Source: Owenweeksia sp. (GTDB lineage Bacteria > Bacteroidota > Bacteroidia > Flavobacteriales > Schleiferiaceae). From it: a stretch of 64,000 nt of DNA. This document shows, piece after piece, positions 53,605 to 62,378 of the stretch. The stretch is from assembly GCA_028285465.1 (NCBI GenBank), contig JANQPD010000091.1, positions 62,001-126,000 on the forward strand, given 5' to 3'. A model generated the notes under the pieces. That model saw only the letters and a program-made list of their open reading frames with translations, searched no databases and was not told the origin of the DNA. The translations under genes were made by a program, and so were the position numbers. Every line of letters begins with the position of its first letter. The first letter of the stretch is position 1.

Positions 53605-54402
53605 ATGGGCAAAAATTACATGGAGCATTTTTCAGGCAAAACCATTTGGATTACAGGAGCTTCCTCTGGCATAGGCGAAGCTACGGCAAAGGCACTTTCG
53701 CAAAAGGGCGCCCAACTGATCTTATCCGCGCGCAGAGAAGAAGAACTCAAACGCGTGAAGCAGAGTTGCGCCCAACCGGAAAAGATTAAGATCCTGCCGC
53801 TCGACCTGGAAAAGCACGAACAGGCAGAAAGCTGGGTAAGCGATGCATGGCTCCTTTTTAGAGGCATTGACTTGCTGATCAATAATGGGGGGATTGGTCA
53901 ATATAGCCTGGCTTTGGAGACAACCCCTGAGGTGGAAGAAAAAATCATGGCCATCAACTTTTTTGGTAACATTAAGCTCAGCAAGGCATTACTCCCCAAA
54001 ATGTTGGAAGCAGGAAAAGGGCAGATCATAGCTATAGGGAGCATAGCCGCCAACTTCGGGCAGGCAAAACTAGCGGCTTATTCAGCTTCCAAAGCGGCCT
54101 TGAAGCTGTATTACGAAAGCCTTAAGGAAGAGCTGCACAACACCCCCATTGTAGTGCAGGTAGTAAGTCCCGGCTTTATAAATACCGATGTAACGATAAA
54201 CTCCCTGAAAGGAGATGGAAGCAAGATGAACAAGAACAGCAAAGCCCAGGAAAACGGAATGCCTGCCGCAGTGTTTGCAGAAAAGCTTTTACACGCCATA
54301 AAAAACAAAAAATTCCACACATATATCGGAAAGAAAGAGCTATTAGCTGTTCCCTTTCACACCGTATGGCCCGGCCTATTTTATAAGATGTTACGCAACT
54401 AG
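53605..54402 (+). CDS. SDR family oxidoreductase
   Basis: This 265-residue protein is a classical short-chain dehydrogenase/reductase. It has the nucleotide loop TGASSGIGEATAKALSQKGA, a positively charged residue after strand 2 (ARREEEL), suggesting NADP(H), NNGG at the fourth strand, the catalytic Ser (IAIGSIAANFG) and YSASKAALK with Tyr and Lys. It ends with a membrane-facing segment VPFHTVWPGLFYKML, as in the SDR proteins related to DHRS7. The substrate is unknown. The ATG (53605) could be replaced by the one five codons later. Confidence 0.9.
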   Translation: MGKNYMEHFSGKTIWITGASSGIGEATAKALSQKGAQLILSARREEELKRVKQSCAQPEKIKILPLDLEKHEQAESWVSDAWLLFRGIDLLINNGGIGQYSLALETTPEVEEKIMAINFFGNIKLSKALLPKMLEAGKGQIIAIGSIAANFGQAKLAAYSASKAALKLYYESLKEELHNTPIVVQVVSPGFINTDVTINSLKGDGSKMNKNSKAQENGMPAAVFAEKLLHAIKNKKFHTYIGKKELLAVPFHTVWPGLFYKMLRN

Positions 54403-54482
54403 TACTGCACCGTTTATTGCTTAAAACCAAGGTTTGCCGACCTCATATACTCCTTTAACTTAACGCGCACAAAAGCCCTTGC

Positions 54483-54511
54483 TTGCCGGGAAGCTTAGAA
54501 GTGTATCTTTG
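54483..54511 (+). promoter_or_regulatory. Promoter of the 2OG oxygenase gene
   Basis: TTG (54483-54485), 18 bases and TATCTTTG (54504-54511) are a good Bacteroidota promoter. Since it includes position 54511, the GTG there cannot be the start codon. Confidence 0.7.
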
Positions 54512-54549
54512 TGCTATCCGGCTTTAGTGCCTACCCTATTTTAGACGAT

Positions 54550-55365
54550 ATGCAATTGATAAACCCCACTTATACTTCTGCGGAAGCGCAAGAAAAGCTT
54601 CACAACTCGTTTGGTACGGCCATCCCTTGTAAACACCTGGTTTTAGATGACTTCTTAGACCAGGAAATCGCAGATCAACTATATGAGCACTTCCCCAGCA
54701 TAGATTCGCTGAATGTAAAGCGGAAGAGCCTCAACGAGAATAAAGCGGAAGACTACCATTTTGAACGCTGGCACCCAGCATTTAGCCAGGTACGTGAGGT
54801 AGTGGGCAGTACTGAATTTGCCGCATGGATGACCCGCATCACCGGAGTGGAAAACCTGCGTACTACGAGAGACAGCCTGGGCTCCGGTGTACACCAGGGC
54901 GCCAATGGTTCATACGTAGACGTGCACGTAGATGTAAACATGAATCCCGAGGCCGGTTTATGGCGCAGGGTAAACCTTCTGATCTACCTGAACAAACACT
55001 GGAAAGAGGAATACGGTGGTCACCTGGAACTGTGGGACAAGGAAATGAAGGTAATGCACCAACGGGTAGCCCCTAAGCACAACCGCGCGGTTATTTTCTA
55101 TACGGACGACAACTCCCCGCATGGATATTCCAAGATTGACGTTCCCGAAGGAGAAACACGCAAATCCTTCTATACTTATTTCTATACGGAGATTGGTGAA
55201 GGCTTTAAGTATAGAGACAGCAAGTTTATTTCCAGGCCCGATGAACCTTTGGCTAAAAAAGTAGTAACCGGGGCCAAAGAAGCGGTAAAGATCCGTACCA
55301 AGCAGGTTTTAAAAGCCCTAGGTGTGAAAAGCCTTGATTTTCAAGACAAGAATAAGGATAAATAA
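54550..55365 (+). CDS. 2-oxoglutarate/Fe(II)-dependent oxygenase
   Basis: This 271-residue protein has the double-stranded beta-helix oxygenase fold of the PHD (prolyl-4-hydroxylase-like) group. The iron ligands are the HVDVN pair (His-x-Asp, in a run GSYVDVHVDVNMNPEAGLWR), and SPHGYS with the distal His; the 2-oxoglutarate-binding Arg is in RKSFYTYFYTE. The N-terminal FLDQEIADQLYEHFP is typical of these hydroxylases. A substrate is unknown, though such genes may act on ribosomal or elongation factors or on sugars. The start is the ATG at 54550, after the promoter. Confidence 0.87.
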   Translation: MQLINPTYTSAEAQEKLHNSFGTAIPCKHLVLDDFLDQEIADQLYEHFPSIDSLNVKRKSLNENKAEDYHFERWHPAFSQVREVVGSTEFAAWMTRITGVENLRTTRDSLGSGVHQGANGSYVDVHVDVNMNPEAGLWRRVNLLIYLNKHWKEEYGGHLELWDKEMKVMHQRVAPKHNRAVIFYTDDNSPHGYSKIDVPEGETRKSFYTYFYTEIGEGFKYRDSKFISRPDEPLAKKVVTGAKEAVKIRTKQVLKALGVKSLDFQDKNKDK

Positions 55366-55417
55366 AACTGCCGTGTCCGGAATTAAGGAGGATGGTTTGA
55401 TATGGGAAACTACTACC

Positions 55418-55771
55418 ATGTGCTTGTCGTTCAATGAAGATTCTAACATTTTATTTGTTCATCCCCATCAGGGGTTTAAGGGTAAAGAGACGCTTGACCA
55501 CGCCAAAGAAAATGTAGAGAATACCCTTAAAAAAGTAGGCGATAAACTTACAGGCATTGTAGCCGAGATGCCGCATCACTACATATCAGCAGAACTGACG
55601 CGTTACTACAAACAACACATTCCTGATGTACCCATTGCCATGATTGCGCATTCCTTTTTTCAAAAGATGATCGGTAACTTTTTGCTGAGTTTGGCTTCCC
55701 AGAACCGGCCAACAAAGCTGTTTACCTCTGAAGAAGAAGCTTTAACATGGCTCAACGATCAAATCGGGTAG
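55418..55771 (+). CDS. STAS/SpoIIAA-like protein, unknown function
   Basis: This 117-residue protein (start MCLSFNEDSNILFVHPHQGF) has the alternating strand-helix plan of STAS-like single domains, and ends in AMIAHSFFQKMIGNFLLSLA followed by SEEEALTWLND, which is the pattern of the STAS-like DUF7793 type proteins of Bacteroidota. The ATG at 55418 is used. A TTG at 55397 preceded by a full Shine-Dalgarno AAGGAGG at 55385 is an alternative start; such strong sites are unusual in this phylum. It overlaps no gene and follows the oxygenase by 52 bases. Confidence 0.7.
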   Translation: MCLSFNEDSNILFVHPHQGFKGKETLDHAKENVENTLKKVGDKLTGIVAEMPHHYISAELTRYYKQHIPDVPIAMIAHSFFQKMIGNFLLSLASQNRPTKLFTSEEEALTWLNDQIG

Positions 55772-55844
55772 TACGCTGAAGGTACGGGCATTAAACAAAC
55801 GTGAAGCCATTTTTGAACACCTGCATTGAAGTGTTGTTATTAAT

Positions 55845-57626
55845 CTAGATCAGCCCTCCTCTTCTCATACCCCAACGCATTCCTATAAAGCCAAGGATAC
55901 CCAGTATAGTCCAAAGGACCAGCTTGTCCCATTCCATAAAAATAAGATACCCCATACCAAAGAGTATGCTGTAGACAAACAGTACTCCAAAAAGCCAGGC
56001 CATGAATAAATAAGGTAGGGTATCTTTTTTTGCAGAGGGCTGCTTAAACCTACTCCAAAAACCGCTCGGCTTTACCCGTTCATAAAAATGTTGAAGTACT
56101 TCGCCTTCCGTTGGTTTGGTAGCAAATGTTGCGATCATCCAGGCTATGCTTGTAAACAGCACTGTGAAAATAAAAGGTCCGTTTTGAGCAGTAAAACCTG
56201 AAGGCATTACATCAGGCAGTAGGTATGTACCTATAGCCAGGCCCGCAAAAGGTGCTAAAGTGGCAACTAATTCGCTCCAGGCATTAATGCGCCACCAATA
56301 CCAACGTAAAATAAGCACCATTCCCAAACCGGCTCCACTGGCAATAAGAAACTGGGCCGCTTTGTCAATCATAGTGATCTGGGTGGTTACCCCTAACCCA
56401 ATCAGCATAATCACTACCGTTAAAACCCTGCCCGCCTTTACATAATGCTTTTGGGCTTTCCCGGAGTTTTCAAAACCTGTCTCAGGTCTTACAAAGCGCT
56501 TGTACAGGTCATTTGTTAAATAGCTAGCCCCCCAGTTGAGTTGTGTGGAAATAGTACTCATATAAGCAGATAGAAATCCTACCAACAGCAAGCCCTTTAG
56601 TCCGACCGGCAAAAAATCGCGCATCACCATCACAAAGCCTTTTTTGCTTTCTTCAAGGGGCAGGTCCGGGTAAAGGATCAAGGCACAAAGCCCTACAATG
56701 ATCCAGGGCCAGGGGCGCAAGCCATAATGCGCGATCTGGAAAAAAAGGCTCGAGTACACCGCATCTTTTTCGGTTCTGGCGCTCATCATACGTTGCGAAA
56801 TATAGCCTCCCCCTCCGGGTTCGTTGCCCGGGTACCAACTCGCCCACCATTGAAGGACGATATATGAAAAAAAAGCACCGGCAGTAAGCGAAAACGTGCC
56901 GGTTAAAAGATCACTTCCTCCCCCTATCTGAGGAAAAAAGCCCAGGCGCCAAGCAGGCAATTTAGCCTTGAGCCCTGCAATGCCTCCTACCTCCGGGGCA
57001 TTAAGCACAATTACAGCCAGGATGATGCATCCGGCCATGGCAATAATAAATTGTACGAAATCGGTGATGGCAATCCCCAGTAAACCCGCAACAGAACTGT
57101 ACCCGGCAACCAATACCATCGCTCCGGCCACCACCCAGAAAGCCGTTTGGTACGGCACTTCAAAGAACACCTCTATAATAGATATCAGGGCCACGTTTAC
57201 CCAACCAATGATCACCACATTGAGAAACAAGCCCAAATACACCGCTTTTACACCCCGAAGCACGCGGGCCACCACACCGCTGTAGCGGATCTCTAAAAGC
57301 TCCAACTCGGTAATGATCTCAGCCCTGCGCCACAACCGGGCAAAAAAGAAGGTGGTCAGCATGCCCCCAATCAGCATGTTCCACCATAACCAGTTGCCCG
57401 ATATGCCGTGTTGGGCTATTTTTTCAGTAACCCATAAAGGCGTATCTGCCGCGAAAGTGGTTGCCACCATACTCACCCCGGCTATATACCAGGGCAGATT
57501 CCTTCCGCCAAGAAAAAAATCACTCAGGCTGCTTCCTGCTTTCCCGCGAAAGCGTATGCCTATGAATACAAAGAGCGTGAGAAAAAACACTACTACGATC
57601 CAATCGATTGTATGAAGATGCGTCAT
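55845..57626 (-). CDS. Sodium:solute symporter family protein
   Basis: This 593-residue membrane protein is a sodium/solute symporter (SSS) of the LeuT fold. It starts THLHTIDWIVVVFFLTLF, followed by FFLGGRNLPWYIAGVSMVAT, the typical SSS signature, and SISSVAGLLGIAITDFVQFI-like helices (seen as YSSVAGLLGIAITDFVQF). About 13 membrane helices and a C-terminal tail follow. The substrate, probably a sugar or organic acid, cannot be read. I moved the start to the ATG at 57626; the longer frame to 57854 overlaps a divergent lipoprotein gene and has no membrane helix. Confidence 0.92.
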   Translation of the reverse strand: MTHLHTIDWIVVVFFLTLFVFIGIRFRGKAGSSLSDFFLGGRNLPWYIAGVSMVATTFAADTPLWVTEKIAQHGISGNWLWWNMLIGGMLTTFFFARLWRRAEIITELELLEIRYSGVVARVLRGVKAVYLGLFLNVVIIGWVNVALISIIEVFFEVPYQTAFWVVAGAMVLVAGYSSVAGLLGIAITDFVQFIIAMAGCIILAVIVLNAPEVGGIAGLKAKLPAWRLGFFPQIGGGSDLLTGTFSLTAGAFFSYIVLQWWASWYPGNEPGGGGYISQRMMSARTEKDAVYSSLFFQIAHYGLRPWPWIIVGLCALILYPDLPLEESKKGFVMVMRDFLPVGLKGLLLVGFLSAYMSTISTQLNWGASYLTNDLYKRFVRPETGFENSGKAQKHYVKAGRVLTVVIMLIGLGVTTQITMIDKAAQFLIASGAGLGMVLILRWYWWRINAWSELVATLAPFAGLAIGTYLLPDVMPSGFTAQNGPFIFTVLFTSIAWMIATFATKPTEGEVLQHFYERVKPSGFWSRFKQPSAKKDTLPYLFMAWLFGVLFVYSILFGMGYLIFMEWDKLVLWTILGILGFIGMRWGMRRGGLI

Positions 57627-57662
57627 GTAACAAAGAGTTGGAAAAAGGGCAGCGGCTTTGCC

Positions 57663-57670
57663 TACCTTTG
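57663..57670 (+). promoter_or_regulatory. -7 box of the lipoprotein-methyltransferase operon
   Basis: TACCTTTG is a perfect TAnnTTTG box, with a TTG at 57638-57640 (22 bases spacer), 23 bases ahead of the ATG at 57694. Confidence 0.6.
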
Positions 57671-57693
57671 CCCCGCTTATTTGGCTAAAAATT

Positions 57694-58038
57694 ATGCGCA
57701 TGAAAATAGCACGTTTATTTGTGTTGGCAAGCCTGGCCTTTACTGGCTGCTCTAGCCCACCAGAACCTAAGGACAGAAACCTTGTATCGAAAGAGGTGTA
57801 TAGCTTATCCCTGGGAAATGAGGAGGTGTATGCCGTGCGTATGCACCTTACCACCGATCAACCTGTGGAAGCCCTGGGCGCCAAGGTGAGCCTTTTGAGT
57901 GATACGCAAACCTGGGTTGATACACTTTACCTGGATCTTCAGCAAAACGATACGGTAGAAACAGAAGCTATCTTTAGCCAGGCGCTCAAAAAAAAGTACA
58001 CTAAGGTGCATGCAGACATTGAATTTTTCCCGCTTTGA
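57694..58038 (+). CDS. Small lipoprotein, unknown function
   Basis: This 114-residue protein begins MRMKIARLFVLASLAFTGCS: a short signal peptide and a cysteine that would be lipidated by Lgt after cleavage by LspA. The mature part is about 95 residues of mixed strands with conserved-looking YSLSLGNEEVYAVRMHL and TVETEAIFSQALKKKYTKVH. I do not recognise the family. It is divergent from the symporter and its stop overlaps the methyltransferase start (TTGA), so the two are translated together. Confidence 0.8.
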   Translation: MRMKIARLFVLASLAFTGCSSPPEPKDRNLVSKEVYSLSLGNEEVYAVRMHLTTDQPVEALGAKVSLLSDTQTWVDTLYLDLQQNDTVETEAIFSQALKKKYTKVHADIEFFPL

Positions 58039-59192
58039 GTAATCCGAATTTCACAATGCTGGCCAAAACACTCTATGGCCTGGAAGAGGTTTTGGCAAAG
58101 GAACTACGCACCCTGGGCGCGCAAGAAGTTAAACCGGTAGTGCGTGGGGTGAGTTTTAAAGGCGATATGGGTTTTCTGTACAAGGCAAACCTTTGGCTGC
58201 GTACCGCCGTACGGATCTTGGTACCGCTTACTGGATTTAAAGTGCGTAGCCAGGACGACCTCTACAACAAAATGAAGGCCATTGCCTGGGAAGAACATTT
58301 TGATGTAGGCAAAACCATTTTAATAGATACTACGGTCAAAGAAAGCTTTTTCAGAAACAGCCTCTTCGTTGCTCAATTGGCCAAGGATGCCATTGCAGAC
58401 CGTTTTCGTGAACGCATCGGAAAGCGTCCTTCGGTGAGTACCCGTGAACCGGACATCCGTATTAACCTGTACATCCAAAAGGAAAAAGTTTGGGTAAGCC
58501 TGGATAGTTCGGGCGACTCCCTACACAAGCGGGGCTACCGGAATGCCGTAGACCGCGCCCCTATAAGTGAAGTATTGGCCGCAGGCATTATACAGCTTAC
58601 AGACTGGGACAAACATTCTCCTTTTATTGACCCTATGTGTGGCTCCGGTACTTTTCCCATTGAAGCGGCTTTGCTTGCCTATAATGTGCCGCCCTGTGTA
58701 TTCCGCAAAAACTTTTGCTTTAAGCATTGGAAAAACTTTGATAAAGCGCTTTTTGAATTGATCTTTGATAAAGCACTGGAAAAAGAAAAAAGCTTTCACT
58801 ACCCGATAATGGGGTTCGATAAACTCCCTTCTGTATTGCGCAAGGCAGAACAAAATGTAAGCAATGCACTTATGGAGGAGCAAATCAGCCTGAAGCAAGC
58901 GGATTTCTTTAAAAGCGACCGCCCCGAAGCTGCAGGTCGAAGGGGTACTTTACTGTTTAACCCTCCTTACGGGATAAAGATTGAAGCCAATATTCCTGAG
59001 TTGTACAAGAGAATAGGGGATGCCTTGAAGCAACATTGGGCAGGATATACCGCTTATGTATTCACTTCCAGTGCAGAGGGCATTAAACACATAGGGCTAC
59101 GCCCCGGTAGGAAAATAAGACTCTACAATGGTAAACTGGAGAGTTATCTTTTGCGGTATGACCTGTACGAAGGAACCAAGAAAAAAAAGTAA
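58035..59192 (+). CDS. THUMP-domain RNA methyltransferase (RlmL/YpsC-like)
   Basis: This 385-residue protein has an N-terminal THUMP domain (LAKTLYGLEEVLAKELRTLG, VSFKGDMGFLYKANLWLRTA) and a SAM-dependent Rossmann methyltransferase with PISEVLAAGIIQLTDWD, DPMCGSGTFPIEAALLAYNV and the catalytic NPPYG. It resembles the N-terminal half of E. coli RlmL (23S rRNA G2445-N2) and B. subtilis YpsC. The rRNA target is probable. The start codon is TTG at 58035, supported by the overlap TTGA with the gene before and by the usual short leader of the family before MLAKT. Confidence 0.9.
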   Translation: MSNPNFTMLAKTLYGLEEVLAKELRTLGAQEVKPVVRGVSFKGDMGFLYKANLWLRTAVRILVPLTGFKVRSQDDLYNKMKAIAWEEHFDVGKTILIDTTVKESFFRNSLFVAQLAKDAIADRFRERIGKRPSVSTREPDIRINLYIQKEKVWVSLDSSGDSLHKRGYRNAVDRAPISEVLAAGIIQLTDWDKHSPFIDPMCGSGTFPIEAALLAYNVPPCVFRKNFCFKHWKNFDKALFELIFDKALEKEKSFHYPIMGFDKLPSVLRKAEQNVSNALMEEQISLKQADFFKSDRPEAAGRRGTLLFNPPYGIKIEANIPELYKRIGDALKQHWAGYTAYVFTSSAEGIKHIGLRPGRKIRLYNGKLESYLLRYDLYEGTKKKK

Positions 59193-59203
59193 CCTCTCCT
59201 TCC

Positions 59204-59211
59204 TACCTTTG
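59204..59211 (+). promoter_or_regulatory. -7 box directly ahead of priA
   Basis: TACCTTTG lies 5 bases ahead of the priA ATG (59217). Transcription from it should begin at or very near the A of the ATG, so priA mRNA may be leaderless. Confidence 0.5.
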
Positions 59212-59216
59212 TCTAC

Positions 59217-61673
59217 ATGACGCAATTTGCTGAAGTCATTCTCCCGCTGGCGCTTCCTCAAAATTTCACTTATGGTATCCCTTTGCCTTTACAAAATGAG
59301 GTGGCTGTAGGAAAGCGTGTGGTCGTGCAGTTTGGCAAGCGCAAGCTCTATACCGCTTTGGTAGCTCGTATTGTAGATCAGGCACCTGAGGGCTTTACGC
59401 CTAAGCCCATATTAGAAGTAGAGGACCAAAAGCCTATTGTAAGCGAAACACAGCTTAAGCTTTGGAGCTGGATCAGCGAGTACTACCTCTGCACCAAAGG
59501 AGAAGTAATGACCGCAGCCTTACCGGCAGGCCTGAAGTTGGAAAGTGAAACCCGTGTAGTCCCCAACCGGCTGAAGAAAGTAATTGACGAGGAGCTTACC
59601 GATCATGAATACCTGATTATCGAGGCTTTACAAAGCCAGGATGGGCTTAGCATAAAGGAGATTGCGGATATCACAGAGGTAAAAAACCCGCTGCGCATCA
59701 TTCAAAACTTACTGGGCAAGCACTACATCCTTTTGGAGGAAGAACTCAAAACCGGGTACACGCCCAAAAAGAGACGTTATGCCAGGTTAAAAACGGGTAT
59801 CTCGGATGTTGCCCTAAACGAAATCTTTGCCAGCCTGCACCGTGCACCCAAACAAGCCAACCTTTTGCTCACGTATTTCAAGATGGGCGGGAGTTTAGCG
59901 GAAACCCCTGAATTTTTAGCCTCGCGCCTGCTCAAGCAAAGTGAAGCGGGAGAATCCGCTTTAAAAAGCCTGGAAGAAAAGGGAGTTTTTGAGCTGTTCT
60001 ATGAAAAGGAAATCACCAAGCAATCGGGTGTGGAAAGCGCCAAAAACCTTAAGCCCTTAAGCAACGAACAGGAACAGGCTTTTGATCAAGTAAAACAAAG
60101 CTTCGAAAGTAAGTCCGCTTGTCTGTTGCACGGGGTCACCTCTTCGGGCAAAACGGAGATCTATGTAAAGCTGATCGCGGAGCAACTAAAGGCTAAAAAG
60201 CAGGTGCTTTACCTGGTACCTGAAATTGCACTGACCACACAGCTAATCAAACGCCTGCGCCACTACTTTGGAGAAGCGGTCCTGGTTTACCACTCTCGCT
60301 TTAGCGACCGTGAGCGGGTAGAAGCCTGGATGGATCTACGACAGAACGCGACATCGCCTAAATTAATCGTAGGTGCCCGGAGCAGTTTGTTCCTGCCTTT
60401 TGGTGCCTTAGGCCTAATCATCGTAGACGAAGAACACGAAAGTAGCTTTAAGCAATACGACCCTGCACCACGTTATCACGCACGCGATACAGCCATTGTG
60501 CTCGGTCAGTTGCACAAGGCAAAAGTATTGCTCGGTTCCGCTACCCCTGCTTTTGAAACCTATTTTAATGCCAAGCAAGGCAAATACGGCCACGTTTTGC
60601 TCAACAAGCGTTTTGGTGATTTGCCCCTTCCCGAAATACAGTGTATTGACCTGAAAGAGGCTCACCGCAAGAAAAAAATGCGCGGGCACTTTAGCGAAAC
60701 GCTCCTGGAAGAAATAGAAGGAACTGTAAAAGGCGGAAAGCAGGTCATCCTTTTCCAAAACCGCAGGGGATTCAACAGCATGATCCAATGCCGGAATTGC
60801 GGCACCGTAAACCAATGCAAAAATTGTGACATCAGCCTAACGTACCACAAGCATATAGACCTGTTGCGTTGCCATTACTGCGGCTTTACCCGCCAGGTAC
60901 CTCCAAAATGCCCGGCCTGCGGGAGTATAGAATTAAAGCCGCTCGGCTTTGGTACGGAAAAACTGGAAGAAGACCTCAGCCTTATGCTTCCCGGCATACG
61001 CGTAAAGCGAATGGACCTCGACACTACCCGCAAAAAATATGCGTATGAAAACCTCATAAGTGATTTTGAGGATGGAGAAATAGATGTGTTAGTAGGTACC
61101 CAGATGGTAACCAAAGGCCTGGATTTTGAAAACGTATCTCTGGTTGGCATTATGAATGCAGACACCCTTCTTAACTTCCCTGATTTCAGAGCACATGAAC
61201 GCGCCTTTCAGCTCATGGCCCAGGTGGCCGGCAGAGCGGGCAGGAAAGGGACCCGGGGCAAAGTACTGATTCAAACAAGCAATCCCTATCACCATACCAT
61301 AAGAAAGGTAATGGAGAACAATTATACCGCTATGTTTGAGGAAGAAGTGTATGAACGCAAAAACTACAAATACCCTCCCTATTACCGTTTACTCCGGATT
61401 ACCTTAAAGCACAGGAAGCGCGAGGTGTTGCTGGAAGAAAGCAAAGCTTTGGGTAAACGCCTAAGGCAACGCTTTGGAGAACGCATTTTGGGACCGGAAT
61501 TCCCGCTCGTACCCCGTCTTCGAAATTTTTACATCATGGAAATCTGGTTAAAAATGGAGGGCGGTATCTCTCCGCATAAAGCGAAGCATACCCTGCGTGC
61601 GCTTACGGAGCATTATTTTCAACACGAAGCACAACATAAGCTTCAATTGGTTTTTGATGTGGATCCGCTTTGA
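59217..61673 (+). CDS. priA: Primosomal protein N' (PriA helicase)
   Basis: This 818-residue helicase restarts collapsed replication forks. It has the N-terminal DNA-binding part (FTYGIPLPLQNEVAVGKRVV), Walker A HGVTSSGKTEIYVKL, the DEEH box IVDEEHESSFKQYD, and in the helicase the zinc sites CRNCGTVNQCKNCD and CHYCGFTRQVPPKCPACGS. C-terminal FRAHERAFQLMAQVAGRAGR is motif VI. Full length compared with E. coli (732), with a Bacteroidota-type long N-terminal half. It converges on the YhhN gene with a 31-base overlap. Confidence 0.96.
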   Translation: MTQFAEVILPLALPQNFTYGIPLPLQNEVAVGKRVVVQFGKRKLYTALVARIVDQAPEGFTPKPILEVEDQKPIVSETQLKLWSWISEYYLCTKGEVMTAALPAGLKLESETRVVPNRLKKVIDEELTDHEYLIIEALQSQDGLSIKEIADITEVKNPLRIIQNLLGKHYILLEEELKTGYTPKKRRYARLKTGISDVALNEIFASLHRAPKQANLLLTYFKMGGSLAETPEFLASRLLKQSEAGESALKSLEEKGVFELFYEKEITKQSGVESAKNLKPLSNEQEQAFDQVKQSFESKSACLLHGVTSSGKTEIYVKLIAEQLKAKKQVLYLVPEIALTTQLIKRLRHYFGEAVLVYHSRFSDRERVEAWMDLRQNATSPKLIVGARSSLFLPFGALGLIIVDEEHESSFKQYDPAPRYHARDTAIVLGQLHKAKVLLGSATPAFETYFNAKQGKYGHVLLNKRFGDLPLPEIQCIDLKEAHRKKKMRGHFSETLLEEIEGTVKGGKQVILFQNRRGFNSMIQCRNCGTVNQCKNCDISLTYHKHIDLLRCHYCGFTRQVPPKCPACGSIELKPLGFGTEKLEEDLSLMLPGIRVKRMDLDTTRKKYAYENLISDFEDGEIDVLVGTQMVTKGLDFENVSLVGIMNADTLLNFPDFRAHERAFQLMAQVAGRAGRKGTRGKVLIQTSNPYHHTIRKVMENNYTAMFEEEVYERKNYKYPPYYRLLRITLKHRKREVLLEESKALGKRLRQRFGERILGPEFPLVPRLRNFYIMEIWLKMEGGISPHKAKHTLRALTEHYFQHEAQHKLQLVFDVDPL

Positions 61674-62350
61674 ACCTGATAATACTCTTTTTCGGTTATG
61701 GCAATAACCGAGGTAGCCAGCAAAAACTGGGCAATGGCATAAGTGATCATTACCGCAATGTTGATGTACTTGCTGCCTGTGCCAAACTTCCCGTAGGCCA
61801 GGAGCATATCGGAAATCACAAAACTTATAGCCCCGAGGTTAATAAATAACGCTCTTCTTCCATGGCGTGTACCATAGTTTACGGCGGCAAGCAGCATGGC
61901 AGACAGGGCCACTCCGTAGAGGTTTACCGGGACCTGTAAACCTGAAGGAAGTTGCAACACCACATTCAACAGGTAAAAGCCTGCCACTGTAGGTACAAAA
62001 GCAAGCACAACACTGCGCCAGTTAAAACCTCTTGTATTGCTGAAAAAGAAAAAAGCGTAGCTTAATTGAGCAAGCAAAAAAGCGCCTACACCGGGAAGAA
62101 AATAACTTTCGGCATCTTCAAGCATTAACAATACATCTCCCAGTAGAGAAAGCAACAAAGCCAACACATACACCAGCTTACCCTTAAGTGGCAAACCACC
62201 TACCCTGTGTACAAAATAGGCTAGCAAACTGAACATGAGCAAAGGTTTGCTAATGAGGAAGAGGACATCTTTGTCTTCCGGGCGGTAAAGCGTTACCACG
62301 TGGAGGAAGAGCAAGACAAAGTAAAGCTTGGAAAAGTCTTTAAGTTTCAA
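61643..62350 (-). CDS. YhhN/TMEM86-family membrane protein (possible lysoplasmalogenase)
   Basis: This 235-residue protein has about eight membrane helices. It is a YhhN/TMEM86 family member: the pattern FLISKPLLMFSLLAYFVHRV, LLSLLGDVLLMLEDAESYFL PGVGAFLLAQLSYA and GAISFVISDMLLAYGKF contains the conserved K-P and the G-D/S-D residues of the family. In animals this family cleaves the vinyl-ether bond of lysoplasmalogens; the bacterial function is not settled. The start ATG gives a plausible first helix. Its 3' end overlaps priA by 31 bases. Confidence 0.85.
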   Translation of the reverse strand: MKLKDFSKLYFVLLFLHVVTLYRPEDKDVLFLISKPLLMFSLLAYFVHRVGGLPLKGKLVYVLALLLSLLGDVLLMLEDAESYFLPGVGAFLLAQLSYAFFFFSNTRGFNWRSVVLAFVPTVAGFYLLNVVLQLPSGLQVPVNLYGVALSAMLLAAVNYGTRHGRRALFINLGAISFVISDMLLAYGKFGTGSKYINIAVMITYAIAQFLLATSVIAITEKEYYQVQSGSTSKTN

Positions 62351-62378
62351 AAAGGGCCTGGTTTAGCCCTGCAAGATA

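Noticed and set aside
55771-55845. Possible terminator hairpin between the STAS-like gene and the symporter.
   Set aside because: Only about five pairs can form (AACAC/GTGTT) and the T-run is weak.
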